In this document: piece by piece, positions 39,701 to 44,457 of the stretch | Layout: each line of letters begins with the position of its first letter | How positions within the stretch are numbered: the stretch's first letter is position 1 | Assembly (NCBI RefSeq): GCF_030463535.1 | Contig: NC_132891.1 | Location: forward strand, 4,686,318 to 4,750,317 | Reading direction: 5' to 3' | DNA: 64,000 nucleotides | Source of the DNA: Salminus brasiliensis | Lineage: Eukaryota; Chordata; Actinopteri; Characiformes; Bryconidae | Made by a program: the position numbers and the translations under genes | The notes under the pieces: generated by a model | Database searches by the model: none | What the model was told of the DNA's origin: nothing | Seen by the model: the letters and a program-made list of their open reading frames with translations, nothing else

Positions 39701-42700
39701 TCAGTATGTGCTCAATACTGCAATAACAGCTAACAAACCAACATTTATGCAGCCATTGTTTTGAACAGTCAGCAATCAACATCAGATCGATAGGCCTTTA
39801 TATTGCAGGTTTGAGCTTTGCATGAAGCAAGGTCAGTCCCCGTAGTCCCCGTAGTCAGTGTGGTGGAACCTGTTGTTAAGATGCTGGCTCGTGGGTAAAT
39901 GCACTAGTTATTGTTGTGTTGTTTCATGCAGGCATTGGTTAAAGCAGAGTATGTACTATGCTGCGCTACACCAATAAGAGTCCTTGGGCAAGACTCCTAA
40001 GACTACATTGGCCCGCCTCTGTAATACGAGTAACCTTGTAAGGCGCTCTGGATAAGAGCATCAGCTAAATGCCATAAATGTAAATGTAAATGCAAAAGAG
40101 GATTCTAGAGGAGTTGAGGTTTGATTTAAACCTCAGACGTTTAGTCTGGATTGCTCTTAATTGAAGTTGGTGAAGATCACAGCTCTCTGAGGCCTTCAGG
40201 AAGGAAGCTGAAGATGCAGATGAGTCTGCAGATGGGAAGGGGTTTAAAAAGATCTCAGAACTATTAGAAATCAGAAGTGGTTCCACTGTCCGCTAAATCA
40301 TATCATGTACTAGTGAAATAACGGCCAGCATGGCCAGGTCAGGCTGTCCTAGCAAGTTCAGCCCAAAAGCAGACCTCAAGATGAGTAAAGAAGTCTCCAA
40401 CGACCCTAAAATGTCATAAGTACAGCATCTACCATCACAAAGAGACCACCAAAGATTTTCATGGGAGGAGTATGTATATGGTGGTTAGTGTGGCGCAACA
40501 GATAACACCACACCCTGCCAGTAAGCTACCACCACACCATGCGGGAGACTGGGGTTCAATTCCCGGTCTGGGTGACTATGCTGCGCTACACCAATAAGAG
40601 TCCTTGGGCAAGACTCCTAACACTACATTGGCCCTCCTCTGTAATACCAATAACCTTGTAAATCGCTCTGGATAAGAGCGTCAGCTAAATGCCATAAATG
40701 TAAATGTATACCCCTTAGATAATGTGGTATTAACACCATACATATATGTGAAAGGTTTTGCCAGATTACACCAGGAAGCAAGTATGTGAAGGCATAACGC
40801 TTAAAAAATCAAAGTATGGGGCACAGATACGTGAATGAAAGACACATGAATGAAATATTCCTTTAGTCTTGAGAATCCTACATGCTGTCCTTGGCTTATT
40901 GAGCATGCTATGCAGTAGGCGTTAAAGGTCAGTGGATGTAAGTCTGTTCAATATCAGATACAATATCTTTGCACATTTGCTGATATAAGGGATAAGTATC
41001 CCTATTTAACAATACATACAAATCCATCCTATTACCATTACTAGCTGCAGAGTGCTGTGTAAGGGTTGCCTTATTACTGAGCAACAGCTTTGCTTATAAT
41101 TAGCACTCCTGCACATTCTGTGTGTATGAGCACACACAAATGCAATTAGCACGCAGATGACTGATGCATCATGCTAGGGGTAGGATGCAGCTTCCCTGCT
41201 TTAACCAATGCCTGCATGAAACAACACAACAATAACTAGTGCATTTACCCACGAGCCAGCATCTTAACAACAGGTTCCACCACACTGACTAAGGGGACTA
41301 CGGGGACTGACTCAAACCTGCAATATAAAGGCCTATCGATCTGATGTTGATTGCTGACTGTTCAAAACAATGGCTGCATAAATGTTGGTTTGTTAGCTGT
41401 TATTGCAGTATTGAGCACATACTGACTGTGGGTGTTTTAACCCCTAAAATGTGCAATCCACATTTCCTCACTGGAATCCTGTATTTCTTACTGGAAACTG
41501 AGGAATTTCCAGTATAGCTCAGCTAGTTTGCTTAATGAAGACTACATTAGTCAGAATAATGCAAGCTGGTGCTTAGCCATGTAGCATTATGGCCCAACAA
41601 CATACACATGGATCCCCCGTAAGTGGATCCTGGCCAATGTGTGTTTTAACCCCTTAAATAAACGACAAGCTTATTCTTTATTGCTACTATATATAAATAA
41701 CTCAACCAGTTTGGACTATTTTCCATGGAAAGTACTCAATAATAAGCAGCCTCAGGATGCAATTAGGAGGCTGATGAATCAAGATGATCAGATGCTTAAT
41801 CAAATGTAGACTGAGACGTTCTCAAAATAATGCAGGTAGATTTCTAACCATGGTTTAACCAACATACAAATGAGCTCTCTCTCAGTTTATATCCTGGCCA
41901 ATCTCTGGGTGTTTTAACTCTTTAAATGCCCAGCCGGGTCCAGGCTTACACTCCTCATTCCTATTTCTTAAAATAACTTAACCAGTTGGGATTGGCATCC
42001 CTTTTTGGAACTGCAGATGAATTAACAGTCTAATAATGTAATAAGCTGGAGTGTTAAAGGGGCTAATCAATCAGGGTCAGATTATTTAAATATCCTTGAA
42101 AATCTGTGATTATTTCATCCTTTAAATGCCCAAGTTAGTCTAGGCATCCATTCGTTATTATAACTCATCGAGTTTGCATTTCGTTCCATGTTATTACAGA
42201 ATATTAATAGCGCAATGCGCCTGAGAATTTAAGGGGTTAATGAACCAAAACCATCACAGACTTGTCTGTGAGCATCCTTAACAATCTATATGTGTTTTAA
42301 CCATTTAAATGCCCAGCTTTGTCCAGGCGTCTATTCGTCCTCCCTATAACTAAGCTAGTGTTCCACTGTTTTCCATGTAATTGCTGAACAGTAATAATGA
42401 CTTAACAATAATAAGCCTGAGAATGTAAGGGGTTAATGAACCACAGCCATCACAGACTTGATCCAATCTAGGATAAATAGTTTTCTGTGAGCATCATGAA
42501 CAATCTACAGGTATTTTAACCCCTTAAATGTCCAGTTGGGTCCAGGCTTCCATTCCTCATTCCCTAGCTCAGCTAGTTCACATTTATTTCCATGTCATTA
42601 CAAAATAACGATGATGTAATAAGCCTAGGGATATAATGGGTTAATGATCACAGGCTTGATCAAACGTGGAGTAACTAGCTTTGGTCAAAATAATGCCAGC

Positions 42701-43204
42701 TGGTCTTTAACCATGTCACATGGTCTTTTGTGAGCATCCTGATCAATCCGTGGGTGTTTTAACCCTTTAAATGCCCGGGGGGGGGGTGTCCAGGCGTCCA
42801 TTGCTTATTCCTTAGCTAGTCTGCATGACTTTCCATACAATTGCTGAATAATAATAATGCATTAAACCTAAGAATTTAAGGTGTTAATGAACCAGAGCTA
42901 TCACATATTTACAGGTGTTTTAACCCTTTAAATGCCCAGGTGGGTCCAGGCGTCCATTGCTTATTCCTTAGCTAGTCTGCATGGCTTTCCATACAATTGC
43001 TGAATAATAATAATGCATTAAGCCTGAGAATTTAAAGGGTTAATGGACCAGAGCTATCACATATTTACAGGCGTTTTAACCCTTTAAATGCCCAGGTGGG
43101 TATAATAATAATAATAATGCATTAAGCCTGAGAATTTAAGGTGTTAATGGACCAGAGCTATCACATATTTACAGGCGTTTTAACCCTTTAAATGCCCAGG
43201 TGGG

Positions 43205-43247
<43 letters not shown>

Positions 43248-44457
43248 CATTAAGCCTGAGAATTTAAGGTGTTAATGAACCAGAGCTATCACATATTTAC
43301 AGGTGTTTTAACCCTTTAAATGCCCAGGTGGGTATAATAATAATAATAATGCATTAAGCCTGAGAATTTAAGGAGTTAATGAACCAGAGCTATCACATAT
43401 TTACAGGTGTTTTAACCCTTTAAATGCCCAGGTGGGTATAATAATAATAATAATGCATTAAGCCTGAGAATTTAAGGAGTTAATGAACCAGAGCTATCAC
43501 ATATTTACAGGCGTTTTAACCCTTTAAATGCCCAGGTGTGTATAATAATAATAATAATAATGCATTAAGCCTGAGAATTTAAAGGGTTAATGGGCCAGAG
43601 CTATCACATATTTACAGGCGTTTTAACCCTTTAAATGCCCAGCTAGGTCAAGGCTTCCATTCCTCATTCCTAGAACTTAAAATAGCTAGTTTTCATTGCT
43701 TCCTGTGTAATTTCTGCATAGTTATTATGTAATATGCCTATAAATGTAAGGGGTTAATTAATGAAGACAATCATATACTTGATAAACTGTAGACTGAATA
43801 GTTTTCTGTGAGCATCCTGATCATTCTGTGGGTGTTTTAACCCTTTACATGCTGAGGCTGATCCAGGCTTCCATTTCCCATTCCTATAATTGAATTAGCT
43901 GCTTAACTCAGCTAGTTTACATTGCTTCCCATGTAATTACTGAACTATAACGATGCAGTAACCCAGAGAATTGACAGGGTTAATGAACCAAGACATTCAC
44001 AGGCTTCATCAAATGAAGGAAAGACAGTTTCAGTTAAAATAATATAAGCTGGTCTTCAATCATGACCACCTGACCACTACAAATCCCTGACCACTACAAA
44101 TCCCTCACCACTGCACACACACACATACCACTCCTGCTGCGGCTCATCGATCACCAGGAGAATTTTGAACTTCTTGGAGACAGGGACAGGTGTCTGCTCC
44201 ACCAGACCCGCCGAGGCTGCCGTCTGCTTCACCACGTTGGTGATGGAGCTGAAGAAGCCCGTCCCTGAAGGCTGGGCAGCCGGCTGGGGTTTCCTCTCCG
44301 GGGTGGGAGAGACGGCGGGGGGCGGCTGAGGGGTCGGCTGACCCGCTTCGGGTGGTGGTGGCTGGGGCGGGTCGGGCTTCTGGAGGTCCGACAAGTAGCC
44401 ATTGGGAAGGTTGGAGATGAAGGTGCTGTCAGAAAGACGACGGCGCAGGTAGTTCAT
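4712..44457 (-). CDS. syn2: Synapsin II, long (IIa-type) form, 13 exons, 611 aa
   Basis: Synapsin II coats synaptic vesicles, tethers the reserve pool to actin and binds ATP through an ATP-grasp-like C domain. Exons on the minus strand are 44457-44129, 24512-24455, 24365-24274, 21243-21087, 20115-20026, 19640-19578, 18494-18352, 18265-18191, 17346-17244, 15062-14925, 12216-12150, 6200-5813 and 4844-4712. All have AG/GT borders and compatible phases, giving 611 codons plus stop (human IIa is about 580). Domain A begins [11 protein letters not shown] with the PKA/CaMK site Ser9. A proline-rich B region is followed by the C domain from about residue 96 to 405, then a proline-rich linker. Domain E ends in [13 protein letters not shown]. 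Assignment to SYN2 rather than SYN1 or SYN3 rests on the IIb-specific tail at 12082-12149 and on the vgll4 neighbour. Whether it is the syn2a or syn2b teleost duplicate cannot be decided here. Confidence 0.96.
4912..5762 (+). mobile_element. Tc1/mariner-like element (copy 2) interrupted by a SINE
   Basis: Left TIR TACACTACATGGCCAAATGT at 4912. The right TIR is split: GTCCATA to 5460, then the SINE, then CCATAGTGTATAG from 5751. In this orientation 5273-5330 still reads [18 protein letters not shown], the C-terminal part of a Tc1-type transposase. Stops and indels elsewhere make it inactive. It lies in syn2 intron 12. Confidence 0.75.
5461..5750 (-). mobile_element. tRNA-derived SINE, antisense, with target duplication CCATA
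   Basis: On the minus strand it starts GGGGGGCAGTGGTGGTTCAG, has the B-box GGTTCGATTCCC, then AGCAAGGCCC, and ends with CCTTTAC-type tail repeats. CCATA directly flanks both ends (5456-5460 and 5751-5755). It inserted into the right terminal repeat of a Tc1-like relic. Its tail lies within 60 bp of exon 12's donor neighbourhood (5813). Confidence 0.8.
5813..6200 (-). CDS. syn2: syn2 exon 12 (proline-rich domain, IIa only)
   Basis: 388 nt, acceptor AAATTTAG, donor GTAAGT. It joins exon 11 in phase 1 and reads [18 protein letters not shown], then Ser/Pro/Gln-rich sequence, ending DHPPL plus two bases of Asn568. The linker is poorly conserved in synapsins, so the call rests on the splice phase and on the in-frame join to the recognisable domain E exon. 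Confidence 0.88.
6427..7459. other. syn2 intron 11, no second gene recognised
   Basis: Short open frames occur (for example 75 codons at 7063-7290) but none resembles a known protein or has splice support. The stretch lies wholly inside syn2 intron 11. Confidence 0.4.
7460..7985 (-). mobile_element. Interspersed repeat with LINE/SINE-type tail, copy 1
   Basis: Begins TTTACATTTACGGCATTTAG, the 3' tail shared by many fish SINEs and LINEs, so it runs antisense. The body (GAGGAGGGTCTTCAGTCTGG to ACCATCGCCATCAAGT) is nearly identical to 32860-33112. The section to 7985 (GGCTTTGTAGACCAGAGTCA, AGGAAGCCAGTG) extends it. Confidence 0.7.
8000..10014. other. syn2 intron 11, no recognisable feature
   Basis: No exon or clear repeat family recognised. 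Contains a purine-rich run near 9417-9446 (GGGGGGGAGAGGAGGAAGGG). AATAAA-type signals on the minus strand near 9791 and 9809 could serve the short syn2 transcript, but this is speculative. Confidence 0.35.
10231..10369 (+). mobile_element. Palindromic MITE, copy 3 (short)
   Basis: Arms GTCCTTGAGGAACATCTGGA and GGTTCTTCAGTTTGAAACTG at left pair with CAAATTCAAGAACCTCCAAA and AGTTCGTCATGGA at right around a short loop. Same family as 2430-2760 and 4010-4490, without their outer part. Confidence 0.65.
10385..10672. mobile_element. TIR-bearing MITE (GGGCTGGGCGA type)
   Basis: Left end AGGGCTGGGCGACATGG and right end AAATTGCCCAGCTCT are imperfect inverted repeats. The interior is AT-rich with ATCACAATA motifs on both sides. 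This end sequence is typical of abundant non-autonomous elements in fish. Confidence 0.6.
10790..10945 (-). mobile_element. tRNA-like SINE fragment
   Basis: Minus strand reads GGTGGCTCAGCGGTCTAGTG then GCTAGTTCGAATCCCTAGCC, an A-box/B-box-like pair. A related plus-strand fragment lies near 39063-39165. Confidence 0.5.
11042..12081. other. Downstream of the short syn2 form; microsatellite
   Basis: Contains a CA microsatellite at 11557-11592 and a C-rich run (CCCCACCCCACCCC) at 11947-11990. No exon recognised. It would be 3' UTR sequence of the IIb-type transcript close to 12082. Confidence 0.4.
12082..12216 (-). CDS. syn2: syn2 exon 11 with IIb-type read-through end
   Basis: The acceptor CTTTTTTTCAG-like tract ends at 12217. 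Codons 417-438 read [13 protein letters not shown] then TPPQKPPPQ. In the long form the exon stops at 12150 (one base into codon 439) and joins exon 12. In the short form it continues as [11 protein letters not shown] to the stop at 12084-12082. Both joins are in frame, which supports a single exon with alternative 3' use. Confidence 0.92.
   Translation of the reverse strand, partial: STAQKEAITDLKKTPPQKPPPQGCLQYILDCNGVAVGPKPVQAN
12082..44457 (-). CDS. syn2: Synapsin II, short (IIb-type) form, 460 aa
   Basis: This form uses exons 1-10 of syn2 and an extended exon 11 (12216-12082) that reads through the internal donor at 12149-12148 to a TGA at 12084-12082. The tail begins [12 protein letters not shown] and ends PVQAN, which closely resembles the mammalian synapsin IIb C-terminus. 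The result is 460 residues without domain E. The internal donor (CAAG followed by GTTGTT) is weak, which fits regulated retention. Known biology: IIa and IIb arise by alternative splicing of one gene, and IIb lacks domain E. The use of this form in this species is inferred from the conserved sequence only. Confidence 0.9.
12430..12844. repeat. Interspersed repeat followed by a (TA)n microsatellite
   Basis: The stretch CTCGGTTCCTCCAGGTTCCT to GATGGAGAACCACCTCC has the look of a dispersed fish repeat and includes a short CAG/AGC run. A pure TA run occupies 12786-12844. Family not identified. Confidence 0.45.
12845..13250. repeat. Probable degenerate dispersed repeat
   Basis: Sequence such as CAGGGGCTGTTTAGTGTTCA and TGCACCTGGGTGATCTTCAT resembles a repeat seen in fish genomes. 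The family is not named, and no second copy was found in this window. Confidence 0.3.
13791..14580. repeat. Duplicated AT-rich segment, copy 1 (filled site)
   Basis: Two blocks, 13791-13914 and 14300-14580, match 15657-15777 and 15778-16085 in order and orientation. The 385-bp solo LTR sits between the blocks here and is absent from the second copy. Copies lie in syn2 introns 10 and 9, on either side of exon 10. Confidence 0.75.
13915..14299. mobile_element. Solo LTR, 385 bp, target duplication CTTAC/CTTAT
   Basis: Starts TGTCATGCC and ends CCGTGACA, the TG...CA ends of an LTR. The flanks are CTTAC (13910-13914) and CTTAT (14300-14304), a 5-bp duplication with one change. An ATTAAA signal lies near 14246. 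The related segment at 15657-16085 shows the uninterrupted target (GATCTTATGTC). No internal retroelement genes are present. Likely Gypsy-type by end sequence. Confidence 0.75.
14925..15062 (-). CDS. syn2: syn2 exon 10
   Basis: 138 nt, 46 codons from [20 protein letters not shown] to TTIQPTQ. It closes the C domain and starts the proline-rich linker. The donor GTACACAC runs straight into a GT/CA microsatellite, so the first 20 bp of intron 10 are CA-rich. Confidence 0.95.
15657..16085. repeat. Duplicated AT-rich segment, copy 2 (empty site)
   Basis: Matches the flanks of the solo LTR at 13791-14580 without the LTR. Contains AGGCCCAGCTTAAAGGTCAC, CCAAAAGTTGATCTTATGTC and an AT-rich part ending AGCCAAATTATATTGACCAT. 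Confidence 0.75.
16086..16659. other. syn2 intron 9, no recognisable feature
   Basis: AT-rich at the start, then unique-looking sequence. No exon recognised. Confidence 0.3.
16660..16925 (+). mobile_element. tRNA-derived SINE, sense, diverged
   Basis: Reads AGTGGTGGCTCAGCAGTGGT, then GTTGTGGGCTCTATATACCC where the B-box should be, CTAGAGCAAGGCCCTTAACC, and TGCTCACTGTCCACTGTGTG. Same family as 5461-5750, opposite orientation and older. Confidence 0.6.
17244..17346 (-). CDS. syn2: syn2 exon 9
   Basis: 103 nt encoding [20 protein letters not shown] through [10 protein letters not shown]. Ends in phase 0 before [17 protein letters not shown] is a synapsin signature near the end of the ATP-grasp fold. 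Confidence 0.97.
17745..18149 (-). mobile_element. Tc1/mariner-like relic, copy 3
   Basis: Contains CTGCTGTGAGGATTTGATTG, GATGGAGCTCCACCATGCC and the terminal-type end GAGTGTCCGGATACTTTTGG with ACATAAATTGTA. The left part reads CCTCCAATCTTCTGGAAAGG. Lies in syn2 intron 8. Confidence 0.6.
18191..18265 (-). CDS. syn2: syn2 exon 8
   Basis: 75 nt encoding [20 protein letters not shown] and AMTD, with split codons at both ends (AT|G before, AG|G after). The acceptor is TTTTAG and the donor GTAAGA. ISGNWK and TGTAMLEQ are typical of synapsins. Confidence 0.96.
   Translation of the reverse strand, partial: ENLHLRQLEVQYRHCHAGTSGHDR
18352..18494 (-). CDS. syn2: syn2 exon 7
   Basis: 143 nt encoding [20 protein letters not shown] through KIGNDYKAY plus two bases of Met311. 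Near-complete match to the synapsin C-domain core, including [14 protein letters not shown]. The acceptor is TTCTAAG and the donor GTGAGT. Confidence 0.97.
18500..19520. repeat. Degenerate AT-rich tandem array with TTA/TTG tracts
   Basis: A motif like TGTAAACAATATAAACCAGA followed by AACAGTT recurs near 18597, 18815, 19090, 19280 and 19440. It is separated by TTA, AAT and TTG trinucleotide runs (18726-18779, 18876-18905, 18978-19026, 19301-19358) and a 12-G run at 19141-19152. Almost fills syn2 intron 6. Confidence 0.65.
19578..19640 (-). CDS. syn2: syn2 exon 6 (nucleotide-binding segment)
   Basis: 63 nt encoding [20 protein letters not shown] plus K. The KIGHAHSG stretch, with its conserved Lys, belongs to the ATP-binding site of the C domain. 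The acceptor is TTCAG and the donor GTAAGC. Confidence 0.96.
19775..19940. repeat. Short interspersed repeat fragment
   Basis: The GGGTTCTCCAAATCAGGGTC to GGATTTGTAGATCCCTGAC stretch resembles a short repeat common in fish genes. Related fragments (GTCCAGCACAGTTT) lie near 13440-13690 and 34485-34625. It occupies part of the 385-bp syn2 intron 5. Confidence 0.4.
20026..20115 (-). CDS. syn2: syn2 exon 5
   Basis: 90 nt, exactly 30 codons: [20 protein letters not shown] through TFYPNYKEM, with phase 0 at both ends. [12 protein letters not shown] is a synapsin signature. The following intron (20025-19641) is the position where other vertebrate synapsin genes host a nested TIMP gene. Here it is 385 bp and shows no TIMP-like exon. 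Confidence 0.96.
20203..20558 (-). mobile_element. Tc1/mariner-like relic, copy 4 (internally deleted)
   Basis: Ends TACACTATTTGGACAAAAGT and CATTTGGACAGACAGTGTA. The interior goes directly from the left end to GGATGGAGCACCACCATCCA and lacks about 200 bp of copy 1. Lies in syn2 intron 4. Confidence 0.7.
21087..21243 (-). CDS. syn2: syn2 exon 4
   Basis: 157 nt, acceptor CTTCACAG, donor GTGAGT. It encodes [16 protein letters not shown], then [14 protein letters not shown] and CDKPWA, a highly conserved part of the C domain. The last residue is Ala where mammals have Val. Confidence 0.97.
21725..23110. repeat. 21-bp minisatellite in syn2 intron 3
   Basis: Unit close to ATCCACTATGTATTTTTCAGG, with variants ending GAATTATTCAG. 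Homogeneous between about 21835 and 22620 and decaying to 23110. Higher-order blocks recur (for example GTCTGCTGTGTATTATTCAG). Because 21 is a multiple of three, long frames ([18 protein letters not shown]) appear by chance. Confidence 0.85.
23755..23915 (+). mobile_element. Tc1-like transposase N-terminal fragment
   Basis: Around 23849 the sequence reads [17 protein letters not shown], typical of the start of Tc1-type transposases. It is preceded by untranslated-type sequence (AGGGCAACCCATGAACATC). Truncated soon after. Confidence 0.55.
24274..24365 (-). CDS. syn2: syn2 exon 3
   Basis: 92 nt encoding [14 protein letters not shown] through LRNGTRVV plus two bases of Arg160. The acceptor is TTCAAG and the donor GTAAGT. 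It aligns to the AEFSDLNLVAHANGG block of vertebrate synapsins. A Cys (TCNVA) replaces the usual Phe/Ser of that block. Confidence 0.95.
24455..24512 (-). CDS. syn2: syn2 exon 2
   Basis: 58 nt between TATAG and GTGGGT. It completes Trp110 and encodes 19 residues beginning AKIFRGKK and ending DIKVEQ, which matches the synapsin segment after the first C-domain strand. The intron to exon 3 is only 89 bp. Confidence 0.94.
24540..25740. other. syn2 intron 1 proximal part, no gene recognised
   Basis: A plus-strand open frame of 146 codons at 24539-24979 overlaps the intron start, has no recognisable domain and is not a credible gene. The rest holds no repeat that could be named. Confidence 0.35.
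25740..26030. promoter_or_regulatory. Candidate conserved non-coding element in syn2 intron 1
   Basis: A GC-richer island in AT-rich intron, with CCATCCGTCAGATTGCTTCA, GATGAATTATTCATATTAGC, GCGCTCCCGCTCCTGAGCCG and CACCACGGTGAG. It lacks repeat character and coding potential. Proposed only from composition and complexity; alignment to other fish is needed. Confidence 0.25.
26735..27240. repeat. Dispersed repeat interrupted by a MITE
   Basis: Flanks (TTTGCAGATCTCAAAGGGGT and TAACATAGC; then TAGGCATATTTGAAG and GGGTTATCACGTTTATGAAT) match 27693-27905. The insert, about 26770-27145, begins ACTAGGGATGCACAGATCC and ends ACCGATATCCGATCC, a terminal sequence common in hAT-type MITEs. Confidence 0.55.
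27693..27905. repeat. Second copy of the 26735-27240 repeat, without the MITE
   Basis: Reads TTTGCAGACCCCAGAGGGTT and TAACATTGC, directly followed by TAAGTATTTAACTCTATGCA and TAGGCGTATTTGAAGCC. The 375-bp insert of the first copy is missing. Confidence 0.5.
28060..28743. repeat. CACTCACC-type array plus flank, copy 1
   Basis: A degenerate ACTC/ACCC tandem run (28065-28505) is followed by 240 bp (GCAGGCTGCTG, GCATCTTGTGCTTTTATGCG, GATAACTGGTCATGCATTAT) that recurs at 32002-32306 after the larger array. Confidence 0.8.
28744..29344. other. Unique-looking spacer between the two CACTCACC arrays
   Basis: No gene recognised. Includes a G-rich run at 29042-29064. Confidence 0.35.
29345..29720 (-). 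mobile_element. Tc1-like element fragment, antisense
   Basis: On the minus strand it reads GGCCAGGCTGTCCTAGCAAG, AGAGCAGACCACAAGATG and CCTAAAATGTCATCACGG, matching the transposase region seen in 39300-39390 and 40330-40420. The older part toward 29345 holds the untranslated end. Confidence 0.6.
29745..31998. repeat. Large CACTCACC-type minisatellite array, copy 2
   Basis: About 2.25 kb built from CACT/CACC/AACC blocks. Higher-order units include CATTCACTGACCCACCCAAC plus CACTCACTCATC, and an ACAAACCCATTACCCACCCA block repeated between 30220 and 30740. The open frame of 373 codons at 29682-30803 is a by-product of the repeat. Lies in syn2 intron 1. Confidence 0.9.
32002..32306. repeat. Flank duplicate of 28505-28743 with a GA expansion
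   Basis: Same 240-bp sequence as after the first array, with extra bases near 32031 and an expanded AGAG run at 32129-32181 where copy 1 has AGAGAGAGC only. Confidence 0.8.
32700..33112 (-). mobile_element. Interspersed repeat with LINE/SINE-type tail, copy 2
   Basis: TACATTTAAGGCATTTAGCA then GACGCTCTTCTCCAGAGCC, the conserved fish SINE/LINE tail read antisense, followed by the block shared with 7600-7850. It stops at 33112, earlier than copy 1. Confidence 0.7.
33434..33836 (-). mobile_element. Tc1/mariner-like relic, copy 5
   Basis: Left end TACACTACATGGACAAAAGT and interior markers (GTGCTGGGGGCCTTTTTACC, ACTAGACAAGCTGTGTGCAT). The right end stops after GGGGTGTCCGCAAAC and runs into T-rich sequence, so the right TIR is lost. 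Confidence 0.7.
34998..35395. mobile_element. Dispersed repeat interrupted by a Tc1-type end
   Basis: Starts AAATCAGCCATAACATTAAC, then GAGTAGGTCCCCCTGTAC. It resumes at 35206 with CACAACAGATCTGACCATTT and GTAAGTTGTGAGGTGGGACC. Between the halves lies ATGTTCAAATGTTTGTGGAC and ACCCCTTCTAATGA, a terminal piece of the Tc1-like family found at 205 and 4912. Confidence 0.55.
35396..36829. other. syn2 intron 1, AT-rich, no gene recognised
   Basis: Low-complexity AT sequence with no exon recognised. A TAA microsatellite lies at 36753-36777. Confidence 0.35.
36830..37130 (-). repeat. Interspersed repeat, antisense copy
   Basis: Reads ATTGGAGTCAGGCCGGATAA, TGGGCAGTCGTTAACTTGGA, then AGAGAATTAGTCCTAATTGG and CCAGCAGATCTGAGTATAAC. 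The same sequence occurs in the opposite orientation at 38650-39060. Confidence 0.65.
37131..38400. other. syn2 intron 1, no gene recognised
   Basis: No exon recognised. Contains a short GT run at 38115-38130. Confidence 0.3.
38650..39060 (+). repeat. Interspersed repeat, sense copy
   Basis: CCCATGTCTGTGTTACCTTC, GGCTGTTATAGTCAGATCTG, TTATCCGGCCTGACTCCAAT and the tail CTGTGAAGCTGCTAATTTAA. Partner of 36830-37130 in inverted orientation. It looks like a retroposed family of fish whose tail normally continues to a GCGCTATACAAATAAA-type end, lost here. Confidence 0.65.
39175..39433 (+). mobile_element. Tc1-like transposase relic, copy A
   Basis: GAAGATGCAGATGAGTCTGC, AAAAAGATCTCAGAACTATT, GGCCAGGTCAGGCTGTCCTA and ACCCTAAAATGTCATAAGTA. 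It corresponds to the helix-turn-helix part of a Tc1-type transposase with internal loss, and shares the same structure with 40150-40478, so the two copies are a duplication. Confidence 0.65.
39429..39947. repeat. Left arm of a large inverted repeat
   Basis: Reverse complement of 41197-41695 over about 500 bp with very few differences. The clearest are a CCC/AC change near 39482 and an 18-bp insertion near 39805-39822. The direct repeat AGTATGTA flanks it (39421-39428 and 39948-39955). Internal units 213 bp apart (GGGGTTAAAACACCCAC) tie it to the array at 41400-44030. Confidence 0.85.
39956..40096 (+). mobile_element. SINE 3' half, 5' half missing
   Basis: CTATGCTGCGCTACACCAAT through GCTCTGGATAAGAGCATCAG and GCCATAAATGTAAATGTAAA, the typical fish SINE 3' tail. 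It begins exactly where the left inverted-repeat arm ends. Confidence 0.7.
40150..40478 (+). mobile_element. Tc1-like transposase relic, copy B
   Basis: Same sequence as 39175-39433, with additional 5' sequence (AGCTCTCTGAGGCCTTCAGG) matching the start seen at 23850. Ends GGAGGAGTATGTATAT, followed directly by an intact SINE. Confidence 0.65.
40479..40712 (+). mobile_element. tRNA-derived SINE, full length
   Basis: GGTGGTTAGTGTGGCGCAAC (A-box-like), GGGGTTCAATTCCCGG (B-box), then CTATGCTGCGCTACACCAAT and the 3' tail GATAAGAGCGTCAGCTAAAT and GCCATAAATGTAAATGTA. Its 3' half is the same as 39956-40096. Confidence 0.75.
41197..41695. repeat. Right arm of the large inverted repeat
   Basis: CTGCTTTAACCAATGCCTGC to TTATTCTTTATTGCTACTAT, the reverse complement of 39429-39947. 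It is continuous with the tandem array that follows, so this arm is probably the original and the left one the derived copy. Confidence 0.85.
41400..44030. repeat. TTTAACCCTTTAAATGCCC tandem array in syn2 intron 1
   Basis: Units of about 110-215 bp containing GTTTTAACCCTTTAAATGCC, CATTCCTCATTCCTA, TGCATTAAGCCTGAGAATTT and GTTAATGAACCAGAGCTATC. Old, diverged units lie at both ends. Between about 42880 and 43650 there are near-identical short units, each with a variable ATA tract (longest 43206-43247). The array stops 100 bp from exon 1. Confidence 0.85.
44129..44457 (-). CDS. syn2: syn2 exon 1 (domains A, B and start of C)
   Basis: Residues 1-109 plus two bases of Trp110. The ATG at 44457 opens the canonical synapsin start [12 protein letters not shown] Pro/Gln-rich segment follows, then [12 protein letters not shown] and the first C-domain strand [11 protein letters not shown]. 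The donor is GTATGT at 44128-44123. The exon sits about 19.6 kb upstream of exon 2. Confidence 0.96.
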
